From: Tetracentron sinense
Taxonomy: Eukaryota > Streptophyta > Magnoliopsida > Trochodendrales > Trochodendraceae
Reading direction: 5' to 3'
Assembly: GCA_015143295.1 (NCBI GenBank)
Contig: CM026559.1
Coordinates: 16,196,826 to 16,260,825, forward strand
Length of the DNA stretch: 64,000 nucleotides
Shown here: positions 51,101 to 59,449 of the stretch, piece by piece
How positions within the stretch are numbered: the first letter of the stretch is position 1
How the letters are laid out: the number at the start of each line of letters is the position of its first letter
The notes under the pieces: model-generated
Told to the model about the DNA's origin: nothing
Database searches by the model: none
Seen by the model: the letters and a program-made list of their open reading frames with translations, nothing else
Position numbers and translations under genes: made by a program

Positions 51101-51173
51101 TAGGCGAGGCAAGCTTAGTCCTTGATATGTTGGCCCATTCGAGATCATCATGCAAGTTGGTGAAGTTGCTTAT
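48106..51173 (+). pseudogene. Element E pol: protease, RT, RNase H, integrase (broken, 3' end missing)
   Basis: Starts at [15 protein letters not shown] (48106). Protease [13 protein letters not shown] near 48182; [22 protein letters not shown] and [13 protein letters not shown] with intact catalytic FIDDILIYS near 49131; RNase H YSDASHIGLG and [10 protein letters not shown]; zinc region [11 protein letters not shown]; integrase core MDFIVGLPK. Stops are at 49024, 49336, 49645 and 51042. A frameshift near 50665 sits just before the third integrase catalytic region, which continues in another frame at 50700-51044. Unlike A and F, it keeps the tryptophan codon before RNase H (KFVWSAKCE). The sequence stops at GEVAY where LTR F begins. 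Confidence 0.9.
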
Positions 51174-51935
51174 TGTCGCGACCCAAAACCCACCCTAGGA
51201 GTTAGAGTGAACTTTGGATGACTAAACATGGCTTACATGACTTGCTTGACAAACCAACCTGCAAAAACCCACAGAGCATATACAATAGAGGATGACAGCG
51301 AAAACATAACTATAAAACACAGCGGAAGTCTAACAACCTCTAAGTATATACACATGGTCCAAGTTTAATACAAAGAAATCAAAACAAAGAAAGTGCGGAC
51401 ATGCCCGCCAAAATACATGGATATAATCACTCATGCTCACCCACAGCCAATCCACTCAGAATCTAACACCACCTACTGATAACCCTCTACGGGAGGTTCC
51501 TCAAAAGGCTCCTCGACGTACTCCTCCTCCACCCATGGACCAGGAGCACAAACATCAAATGGAGCAGCAGCTCCCTCAGAACCTGCCGACATAAGAAGTA
51601 CGGCTGAGCATGGAATACTCAGCGGGTACTAAATAATAACCAACAGTCATAGTATACAGATAGCATACATAAAGTAGGAAACAAATTGCATATATAGAAC
51701 ATGAACAATTTATATCATACAAGGAAGTAAAGCAATTTATATTCATGCTTGCATTCAGAAAGACTGATAAAACCCTTGAAAACATCGTGCACTTGACTTG
51801 ACTTGAAATACCCTTTGCGTGATTGGGAACTTGTTAACCGTGTCATGCTTGTCATGCTTGCATCATGCGTGCCATGTCATGTCATGCGTGTCATGCGAGT
51901 ATCATGCTTGCTTGTTCATAATTTAAACATGTTCA

Positions 51936-52140
51936 CATGCCTAGTTGCCGTTCATAGTCCGTCGCAACTAGTACCCTATATCCAGATGGGTATGCCTAGT
52001 TGCCGTTCATAGCCCGTCGCAACTAGCATCCATGCGGAATGTGAATGCCTAGTTACCATTCATAGCCCGTCGCAACTAGCATCCGTGCGGAATGTGAATG
52101 CCTAGTTGCCGTTCATAGCCCGTCGCAACTAGCATCCATG
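51936..52140. repeat. Hairpin tandem repeat of about 53 bp in LTR F
   Basis: Four units, each with the perfect inverted repeat CTAGTTGC...GCAACTAG (8-bp arms, loop cgttcatagcccgtc) and a spacer such as atccatgcggaatgtgaatgc. One unit has lost pairing (ctagttac). Degenerate atgc/gtcatg sequence follows to about 52240. Confidence 0.88.
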
Positions 52141-53170
52141 CGTGTAATGCCATGCAGAGTTATGCGTGTCATGTGATGCTATGCTATGCGTGTCATGCCA
52201 TGCTATGCTATGCGTGTCATGCGATACTATGCATGTCATGGGAGGGGATGGGAGACCTTTCCCTATGGAATGCATGATTGTCTTGCCCTTGTCAAAAGCG
52301 AAGTGAAACATATCTTAGGATATGCCCCACCTCTACGTCCCATACTTCAAACATCGGTAAATCACATCATTTCATGCGTGCTCGTGAGATCGTGTGCATA
52401 CTTGCATTTGGAATTAAATATGGCAATTTGGGGTAATTCACAAAGCATAGCATATAACAATTTAAGTGAGTAATAATCTACGCATTTTAAGAAATGTTAG
52501 AAACACACTATCATGAACCCTAACAAATTTTAAGAGCAATTAAGCATGGGTTCCCTTAATTTATCATTTATTTTGTTCACCTTGGCATTTCATCAAACAT
52601 GGGGTGTGTTCATTATTCACTTAAACTTAGATCATGCTTTTCTAGGTGGGTTATGCTCACATCACACTTGTATGTTCATTATTAGTACAATGCCCTTTCC
52701 CATTCGTTCATCACATCATCCACACGGCATCCATTCGCCAACATCCATCTCCATTCACCATTCATACCACCAATCTCATAACACATATATAAGTGAAGGA
52801 AAACAAGGAGAAACAAAGGAAAAAGGGAAGCTATAACTAGGAGGGTAGTAAGAAGTACCGACCTTGATCAAGTGAGGAAGAAATCCCCTTCCAAAAACGA
52901 CCGTGAGTTGCTGCCCTAGCTTGAGGAGATGCTCCTCACGAGTTTGTGCCTTGATCTTGAAGAAAAATGGGCTTGAGTTGAGCGTGGGTTGACAAACCCC
53001 TTGATTTCTCTCCAAAATGGAAACCCTAGGTTTAGGAATCGCCCTCTCCTCTCTTCTGATCTCCCAATCTCTCTAAGTGTCGAAATGAAGCCCTAAAGGC
53101 TCGGGTTAAACTCTTAAGGTAAGAGTAAACCGACCAAAAGACCATAATACCCTTACTAAAATTTCTGCAA

Positions 53171-53330
53171 AAACACCAGTACCGAGCGATCGGTGTTAAT
53201 GACCGATCGATCGGTTGCCTACCGATCGATCGGTTTCATAACCGAGCGATCGGTTAAAATTTCACTCTCTGGAAAATTTCCCCATACAAAAATCTTGACC
53301 AGTCGATAGCCTCCGAGCGATCGGTTGCCT
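53171..53330. promoter_or_regulatory. Palindrome cluster in LTR F
   Basis: Alternating ACCGAGCGATCGGT and ACCGATCGATCGGT (five or six copies), next to the recurring cttttgactcgctcgtcgg block at about 53355-53430. Confidence 0.55.
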
Positions 53331-53537
53331 GCAGGTCCAGACTGTTTTGGACATATCTTTTGACTCGCTCGTCGGATTTTGACGATTCAACTTGCGTTGG
53401 GTTCGTACTTCGGAAAGGAACATTTCTAACATTTCGGAATTTCCAATTTCTTCCTTATTTATTAATTATACCTCTTTAAAGGCAAAATGGCAATGAAAGT
53501 GTCATGCATTAAATGTGAAAAGGTCCGGGGCTCTACA

Positions 53538-53550
53538 TCCTCCCCCCCTT
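53538..53550 (-). other. Polypurine tract of element F
   Basis: Plus strand tcctccccccctt directly after the LTR end, as in A. Confidence 0.8.
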
Positions 53551-53636
53551 ACAAAAATTTCATCCTCGAAATTTGGACGAGACATGCATTACAGAATCAA
53601 ACAAAATTACAAGCTACATAGACAAAACCTATACAA

Positions 53637-55832
53637 AATTCATTCAAACAATTCCGGGTACTTCGCTTTGACTTCGGCTTCACGCTCCCATGTAGCTTCT
53701 TCCCGAGCATGGTGTTGCCATTGTATAAGAACCAATGGAATACTTTTGTTGCGAAGCACTTGATCTCTCCGATCTAATATGTGAATCGGCTTCTCAACCA
53801 ACGTGAGATCTTCTTGAATTTCCAACGGTTCCAATTCTAGTACATGCGAAGGGTCCGCAATGTACTTCCGAAGCATAGACACATGGAAAACGTTGTGAAC
53901 TGCGGCCATGCGAGGTGGGAGAGCTACCCTGTAAGCAACCTCGCGTGATAATCTCAAAAGGCCCAACATACCGAGGACTGAGCTTGCCTCGCTTTCCAAA
54001 TCTCATGATCCCTTTGCTAGGAGATACTTTCACAAAAACTTGATCCCCTACTTGAAATTCCAAGTCCCTACGGCGCGTGTCCGCATAACTTTTCTAGCGA
54101 TCGTGAGCGGCTTTCAATCGATCCCGAATGATCTTAACTGTGCTTGCAGTTTGCTCAATCAACTCCGGACCAAGTACTTTCCTTTCTCCTACCTCATCCC
54201 AATAGAGAGGAGACCTACAACTTCGCCCATACAAGGCCTCAAATGGTGCCATTTGGATACTCGCCTGATAGCTGTTATCATAGGCGAATTCAACCAAAGG
54301 CAAGTGCTCTTCCCAACTGCCTCTGAAATCCAACATACAAGCCCGAAGCATGTCTTCAATGACTTGGTTCACTCTCTCGGTTTGTCCATCCGTCTGTGGA
54401 TGAAAAACGGTGCTGAAATCAAGTCGGGAACCCATAGCCTCCTGAAAGCTTTTCCAGAATCGTGATGTGAATCTTGGATCCCGATCTGACACAATACTAA
54501 CGGGCACTCCGTGCAACCTCACCACTTCCTTGATGTACAAAGCGGATAACTGACTAGAGTTGAAAGTAGTTCGGTAAGGCAAGAAGTGAGTGGACTTCGT
54601 CAAACGATCCACTACTACCCATATCGCATCTGAGCCCCTTACCATCTTTGGCAAGCCAACTATGAAATCCATGGATATGTTCTCCCATTTCCACTCGGGA
54701 ATCGGAAGGGACTGTAATAGACCTACGGGCCGCATGTGTTCTGCTTTCACCTGTTGACACACCAAGCACCGTGCTACATATTCCGCAACCTCCCTCTTCA
54801 TATTCCGCCACCAAAAGTGACTCTTGAGGTTCCAGTACATCTTTGTACCCCCTGGATGCACTGTGTACTTCGAACGGTGTGCTTCATCCAAAATCTCTCT
54901 TCGAAGATCTGCATTGGCTGGGACGCACAGCCTTCCCTTGAATGTGATAGCACCCCGACTAGTGAGAGAAAAGTCTTCACTGCCCTTGGCAACTTCCTTG
55001 TCTCGGAAAGCCAACAATTCCGCATCCATGGCTTGATATTCTTGGATATAATCTATAATGTACAGCCGAACCGTAACATTTGCCAAGGTAGGACCACGGA
55101 CAGAGTTATTCACACTGATGTCCAGATTTGCCAAATCTTCTAGTAGCTTCCATTCTTGAACCAACATGTGTGCTAACAACCCCTGAGGTCTTCTACTCAA
55201 AGCATCAGCCACTACATTTGCTTTACCCGGGTGGTATTGAATGGTACAATCATAGTCCTTCAAAAATTCCATCCAACGCCGTTGCCTTAGATTCAATTCC
55301 TTTTGGGAAAAGAGGTACTTGAGGCTCTTGTGGTCCGTATACACATAGAATTCCACCCCGTATAAGTAATGTCGCCAGATCTTGAGTGCAAACACGACTG
55401 CGGCAAGCTCTAAGTCGTGCGTGGGGTAATTCTTCTCATGCTCCTTCAATTGCCTCGATGCATAGGCAATGACCTTCTTGTGTTGCATAAGCACACATCC
55501 AAGTCCAACGTGTGAGGCATCACTGTACACCTCATACCCAAGAGGTCCGGATGGCACTGTAAGGACAGGAGCTGTAGTAAGTCTCTTCTTCAGTTCCGTG
55601 AAACTGATCTCACACTTGTCGCTCTATACAAACTTCGCATTCTTCCTTGTCAGGTAAGTAAGCGGTGCTGCAAGGCTAGAGAATCCCTCTATGAATCTCC
55701 TGTAGTAGCCTGCCAACCCAAGGAAGCTGCGTATCTCTGTAACACTCTTGGGCTTCGCCCAACTCATAACTGCTTCGATCTTCTTCGGATCTACCGAGAT
55801 ACTTTCTGCAGAAACTACGTGGCCTAGGAATG
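53637..55832 (-). pseudogene. Element F pol fragment: RT end, RNase H, integrase, chromodomain
   Basis: On the minus strand from 55832: [22 protein letters not shown] (RT connection) to KNAKFV followed by a stop at 55624-55626, the same codon that is stopped in A. A long open stretch down to 54094 then holds RNase H ([21 protein letters not shown]), the integrase zinc region ([21 protein letters not shown]) and core ([35 protein letters not shown]). A glutamine-to-stop at 54094, a deletion with frameshift near 53945, and a chromodomain (WQHHAREEATWERE) ending at 53637 follow. Confidence 0.9.
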
Positions 55833-56019
55833 TGTAACGCCCCAAAATACCCCCTACGAGTTTAGGGATATTTTAGGTGTCACACTACGTACCTATCAAA
55901 CCATCCTGTAATGCACAAGATAAAATACAGTACTAACAACGATAATCAGAGCGCGGAAGGCGCCATTTGTATGCTTTCTTGATAACTATTGTTGTAAGCG
56001 AATTCCACCAAAGGTAGGT
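55833..56019 (-). mobile_element. Remnant H: LTR edge joined to an integrase fragment
   Basis: 55833-55960 begins tgtaacgccccaaaatacc and resembles the inner LTR edges of B and C (including a tcctgtaatg motif shared with B). At about 55961 it changes abruptly to 59 bp that encode, on the minus strand, PLVEFAYNNSYQ, the integrase motif of gypsy pol. The simplest reading is one element with a large internal deletion from LTR to integrase, followed by insertion of G. gaatg (55828-55832) would be its target duplicate. Confidence 0.65.
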
Positions 56020-56825
56020 TGTAGAGCCCTGAAAATTTGATTCACTGTTCATGTGAATAGAGCCCTTGTATGGTATGTGTAAAGGCCTAATGCCTTACAT
56101 GGTATTCTTGGTATTATGATGAGTCAAGTGAGGGTCTTAGGTATGTATTTGGAGTCTCAAAATGAGAGTATAAAGATACTCTAAGTGGTTAAAAACAAGG
56201 GTATAAATACCCAAGGTGTTTAATGGGTTGTGAGTGAATAGTGTAAAGAATAGTGCTAGTGCGCGAGGCATAAGGAGGCCGGGCCCTCTCATGCATGTTG
56301 GTGTATGTTAAATGATCACTTAGAAGGATTTAAAAATATATGTGGAATGATTAATGAGGTGTGAGTATGGTTTTGGACCCGAGGGAAAAGAGTGTGAAAA
56401 CACTCGAAGTGTTCTAGATGTTGAAGAGGTATGTTTCGGCATTTCCCTCAACTTTACGAAGCCTTAGTTTAGGCTCCATTGCTCAGAATCAAGTGATTCT
56501 TGAGTTTTTGGAGAGGCATGTGAACCCTCTTCGGGGTTCATGTTCATCACTTTCCCTGATTTTGAGCTGGGGTTAAGTCAAAAGTCCGATTTCCAAAGTC
56601 GGGACTGTTGGAAATCTGGACAGTTAAAACCCAGTTTCAGACCAGTAAACTTTAGGGGTAAAATGGTTCAATAATAAATATGAATTAGAAGTTGTACAAA
56701 ACATGAAAGTTTTCTCCTTCGAAAGAAGAATCCAACGCAAGTTGAATCGTTAAAATCGGACGAGTGAATCAAAAGTTATGGCCGAAATACCAAAGCGGGA
56801 AAAATCTGAAAAATCATCCTGTCAG

Positions 56826-57022
56826 AGCTACGATCGATCGTAGAAGACCTACGAACGATCGTAGTTACGAACGATCGTAAAGTTACAGAAATGCGGAAAA
56901 CTTACTATAAGAGCTACGATCGATCGTAGAAAGCCTACGAATGATCGTAGAACTCCAGAAACTGAGCAAAACTTACTGTAAGACCTACGATCGATCGTAG
57001 GAAGCCTACGAACGATCGTAGG
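56826..57022. promoter_or_regulatory. CTACGATCGATCGTAG palindrome cluster in LTR G
   Basis: Three perfect or near-perfect 16-bp palindromes CTACGATCGATCGTAG, each followed by CTACGAACGATCGTAG or a decayed copy, in a unit of about 75-80 bp. The cluster ends about 55 bp before the TATA box. Confidence 0.6.
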
Positions 57023-57076
57023 TGCGCGAATCAAACTCTTTAGTGCGTGATTTTTTAGGGTTTTCACCCCTTGGCC

Positions 57077-57084
57077 TATAAATA
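57077..57084 (+). promoter_or_regulatory. TATA box of LTR G
   Basis: TATAAATA in the context ggcctataaataggggatc. A transcription start would be expected about 30 bp downstream. Confidence 0.65.
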
Positions 57085-57309
57085 GGGGATCATTTTGGGG
57101 GTTTTGGGTTACCCTAAACCTAGAGAGAGATCTTAGAAGAGAAGGGAAGAGAGTGGAGGATTGCAAGAGGGGTTTTGGATTTGGAGAAGAAGAGCACAAA
57201 TCGAGCCTTGATCTCGCTCCTACGCGCCATTGGAGCTTGGATCTCCAACATCAAGCTTGGGTTTCACTTCTACAAGCTTCTTCAAGCCTTTTCAAGCATT
57301 GGATCAAAG

Positions 57310-57585
57310 CACTACAAAAATATAGGCATTTAGCGGCAATATTTTAACGGCGTTTGATTAAAAATGCCTCGAAAGACATTAAAACGCGGCGTTTCCATAG
57401 AAACGCCGTCGATTAGATGGCGGGAACACTCTATTACGGCGTTTATGAAAAATGCCATAGTTGGGGGACTCTATCACGGCATTTTTTCAAAAAGTGCCGT
57501 AGTTGAGGGACTCTATAATGGCGTTTTTCTAAAAAGTGACGCGGAAGACATGAGCCTTTGATGGCGTTTTTTAAAAAATGCCGCG
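57310..57585. repeat. CACTA terminal repeat and subterminal hairpin array
   Basis: After the TIR come six inverted repeats of about 20-23 bp of the form GGCGTTTTT-n-AAAAATGCC, at 57349-57368, 57387-57408, 57437-57457, 57477-57499, 57520-57540 and 57563-57585. Their starts are 38-50 bp apart. In En/Spm, TNPA binds repeated subterminal motifs; that these hairpins serve as such sites is inference. Confidence 0.8.
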
Positions 57586-57842
57586 AAAGGCCCCATATCG
57601 GGGATTTAGGGCCCGAGCCTTTCCCTCTTCTTTTTCCCTCCACTTTTTCCCTTCCTCTCTTCCTCTCCTCCTCCTGCTCTCTACTTCGGCTCCCCTGGTT
57701 CGTGCTTCCAGCTCCGGCCACCTTCTCCTGCTCCCCTGCTCCACCTCCGGCTCGTGCTCCACCTGCTCCGGCCACCTTCTCCTCCTGCGCTGCTCTGACT
57801 CCCTTGTTCTCTCCGGTAATTTTCTCTCTCTCTCTCTCTCTA
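57586..57842 (+). other. C/T-rich 5' leader and (TC)n run of the CACTA element
   Basis: Pyrimidine-rich sequence (ttccctccactttttcc and related) ending in a (tc)n microsatellite at about 57821-57841. Frames open here on both strands are low-complexity and not convincing proteins. A possible splice donor (ccg|gtaatt) at 57816 could pair with the acceptor catag at 59449, giving a 1.6-kb 5' intron. This is inference. Confidence 0.5.
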
Positions 57843-58494
57843 GTGAAATGTATTGATATTCATTGTCTTGTCAAGATAAACTGCAACTGCTGTGCTCACA
57901 AATAACTGAATCTGATCCAAGACAGGGGACACTTGTTTTGTTGTTCAGATTTGAACCTCCAGATGATTGACCATCTGAATAGAAACCCATGACCAAGTTC
58001 CTGGCAAAGCTACCAACAACAACAGAAGCAAAACCAGACCCAGCCGTCGAGAAAAGCTTGTCTGTAATCCGATCTGAAAAACTAGAATTGCTTCCAATTT
58101 CATCATCATCCCGTGTCTCAGAATGATAACCTCGCAAAATCCCCACAGTCAGAGCTTTCGTAACCCTAATTAATGACTCCGAGAACTCCTCTGACCTCAC
58201 GATTTTGGAAATCTGCTTCAAACTGGTGGGGATCTGGTCAGAATCAGACCGCAAAAACTCCTTCAAGTCTTTAGAGACAATCCCAATTGTCTCTGCGGAA
58301 TCAGAAACCACTTCAACAATAGAAATTAGGGTTCCTAAGAGCTTAAACAACTTCTTCCGCTTCTTCACAACCGAAGGTAAATGATAAACCTTATAGACGC
58401 CGTAACCGGTGAAACCAGAGGCCGCAAGTAGCAAAATCCATTTCTTTCTTCTCGTAGAGAAATCCAAACCCTTTTTCACCAGCTGCAGCTCCAT
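57843..58494 (-). pseudogene. PP2-A10: Captured host gene fragment, PHLOEM PROTEIN 2-LIKE A10-type
   Basis: On the minus strand an ATG at 58494 ([19 protein letters not shown]) opens a frame of about 205 codons. It has a short hydrophobic stretch ([18 protein letters not shown], residues 19-36), then [55 protein letters not shown] and [20 protein letters not shown] recognise this pattern from plant proteins annotated PHLOEM PROTEIN 2-LIKE A10, whose function is poorly known. After residue 204 the frame goes wrong, and 57843-57902 in another frame reads [18 protein letters not shown], which fits the later part of that family. A piece is therefore missing and the frame is shifted. The C-terminus is absent. 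It lies inside the CACTA element, antisense to the transposase, with its own 5' region (AAACCCTAG boxes near 58560-58630). Confidence 0.72.
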
Positions 58495-59449
58495 GGAGAA
58501 GACAAATAAATAAACCAAGACCTCTGATAATTCAAACCCAGGGTTCTGGTTTCTTATTGTGATCCGAAGGCTAGGGTTTCAAATCATCGACAGAGAATTA
58601 GGATTTCAAATATCGAAATTCGAAACCCTAGTTATGTGTAGGAATTGAAATTAATGGTTTATTTACTAAGTATTGACTGTGTTGGCTTAAGTTCATACTC
58701 ATGCATGCATTAAACCTTAGATCTCCCGTTCAAGAATCATTGTGTGACAAGTGCATTTCTTGTATCACCTATTTGGACGGATTAGTTGTAAACTATGTCG
58801 TTTAGTTCTCTTGCGGGGCTAAATGCTGGTTAACAACTTTTCGGTCTTGTTTGTGATAAAATGTATTTGTCTGTATATGATTCTTGAATTGTCCGGTTGG
58901 ACAGTTTGGGAATGCATAATCTCCAGTGTAGTCAGTTGCTCATGGTTGGTCCAAATTGAGGAAAATTTTGTCAGTCGTTTCTCTTGTTCTCTGGGTACAT
59001 ACTTAGACAATGTGGCATGCATGCTTGCCCCTAGTCTAAGTTGTGTACTTAGAGAACCATAGAGAAATGCTGCCGAAATTTCCTTGAAATGGAACAAAAC
59101 ACTTGAGCTATTGACTTCTGGGGATTATGCATTCCTGAATGGGATAGGAACACCCCACCCGTTAGAAGAGGAGTTGATGATGATAGGAAGCATGCATGCA
59201 TATATATGATTGTGTAGATGGTCAAGTAACTGACACATGTTTTATTAAAACTTACTGATGTGATAAACTTTTGTTATTTCTCAGAATAACAAACGAAGAC
59301 GGACTTATAAATCTAATCTTATAACTCATGGATAAGAGTTGGATTGGAATGTCAAGGTACTTTTATCTATAAGTTTTTATGAAGTGTCAAATTAATTATG
59401 TATTGTTAGTATCTAAGCAATTGTGAATGCAATTGTTGTATTACATAGG
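58495..59449 (+). other. Noncoding stretch between the captured gene and TNPD
   Basis: The left part (to about 58640) looks like the 5' flank of the captured gene, with gctagggtttcaaatc and gaaaccctagtt motifs. The remainder is AT-rich with no convincing coding frame. It ends in the splice-acceptor-like attacatag just before the TNPD start. atgcatgcat-type runs occur near 58701 and 59192. Confidence 0.55.

Larger units (their letters stand above)
44105..51173 (+). mobile_element. Element E: plus-strand gypsy element related to A, cut in integrase
   Basis: 5' LTR, PBS, gag and pol in plus orientation, closely similar to element A. It is inserted in the gag of D: the first LTR base is 44105 and the preceding ggaca (44100-44104) is the candidate target duplicate. 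Integrase is interrupted at 51173 by the first base of LTR F. The remaining integrase tail, chromodomain and 3' LTR are not in the window. Confidence 0.9.
51174..53537 (-). repeat. 3' LTR of element F
   Basis: 2364 bp from tgtcgcgaccc to ggggctctaca. The outer thirds resemble LTR A, but the central repeat is of another sequence (51936-52140). It has the stem-loop GCTGAG...CTCAGC at 51603-51623. Confidence 0.9.
51174..55832 (-). mobile_element. Element F: 3' half of a minus-strand gypsy element
   Basis: 3' LTR (51174-53537), polypurine tract, chromodomain, integrase, RNase H and part of RT, read leftward. It is inserted in integrase of E; cttat (51169-51173) is the candidate target duplicate. 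It is cut at 55832 in RT by the first base of remnant H, so gag and the 5' LTR are not visible. Pol is close to A, but the LTR middle differs. Confidence 0.88.
56020..57309 (+). repeat. LTR of element G (5' part), cut by CACTA
   Basis: Begins TGTAGAGCCCTGAAAATTTG, the TGTAGAGCC start typical of the gypsy LTRs here, in plus orientation. It includes the recurring block gagtgaatcaaaagttatggcc (about 56763-56784), a palindrome cluster, and a TATA box with TATAAATAGG at 57077. It is interrupted at 57309 by the CACTA terminus, about 225 bp after the TATA box. No internal region is visible, so whether it is solo or part of a full element is open. Confidence 0.75.

Noticed and set aside
57443-57905. 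Overlapping frames on both strands in the C/T-rich CACTA leader
   Set aside because: Low-complexity Ser/Leu/Pro or Arg/Glu/Gly strings caused by pyrimidine bias and a (tc)n run.
58823-59062. A 79-codon plus-strand frame and its reverse partner between the captured gene and TNPD
   Set aside because: No recognised motif and no supporting splice or start context. It could be a second captured scrap, but nothing visible supports it.
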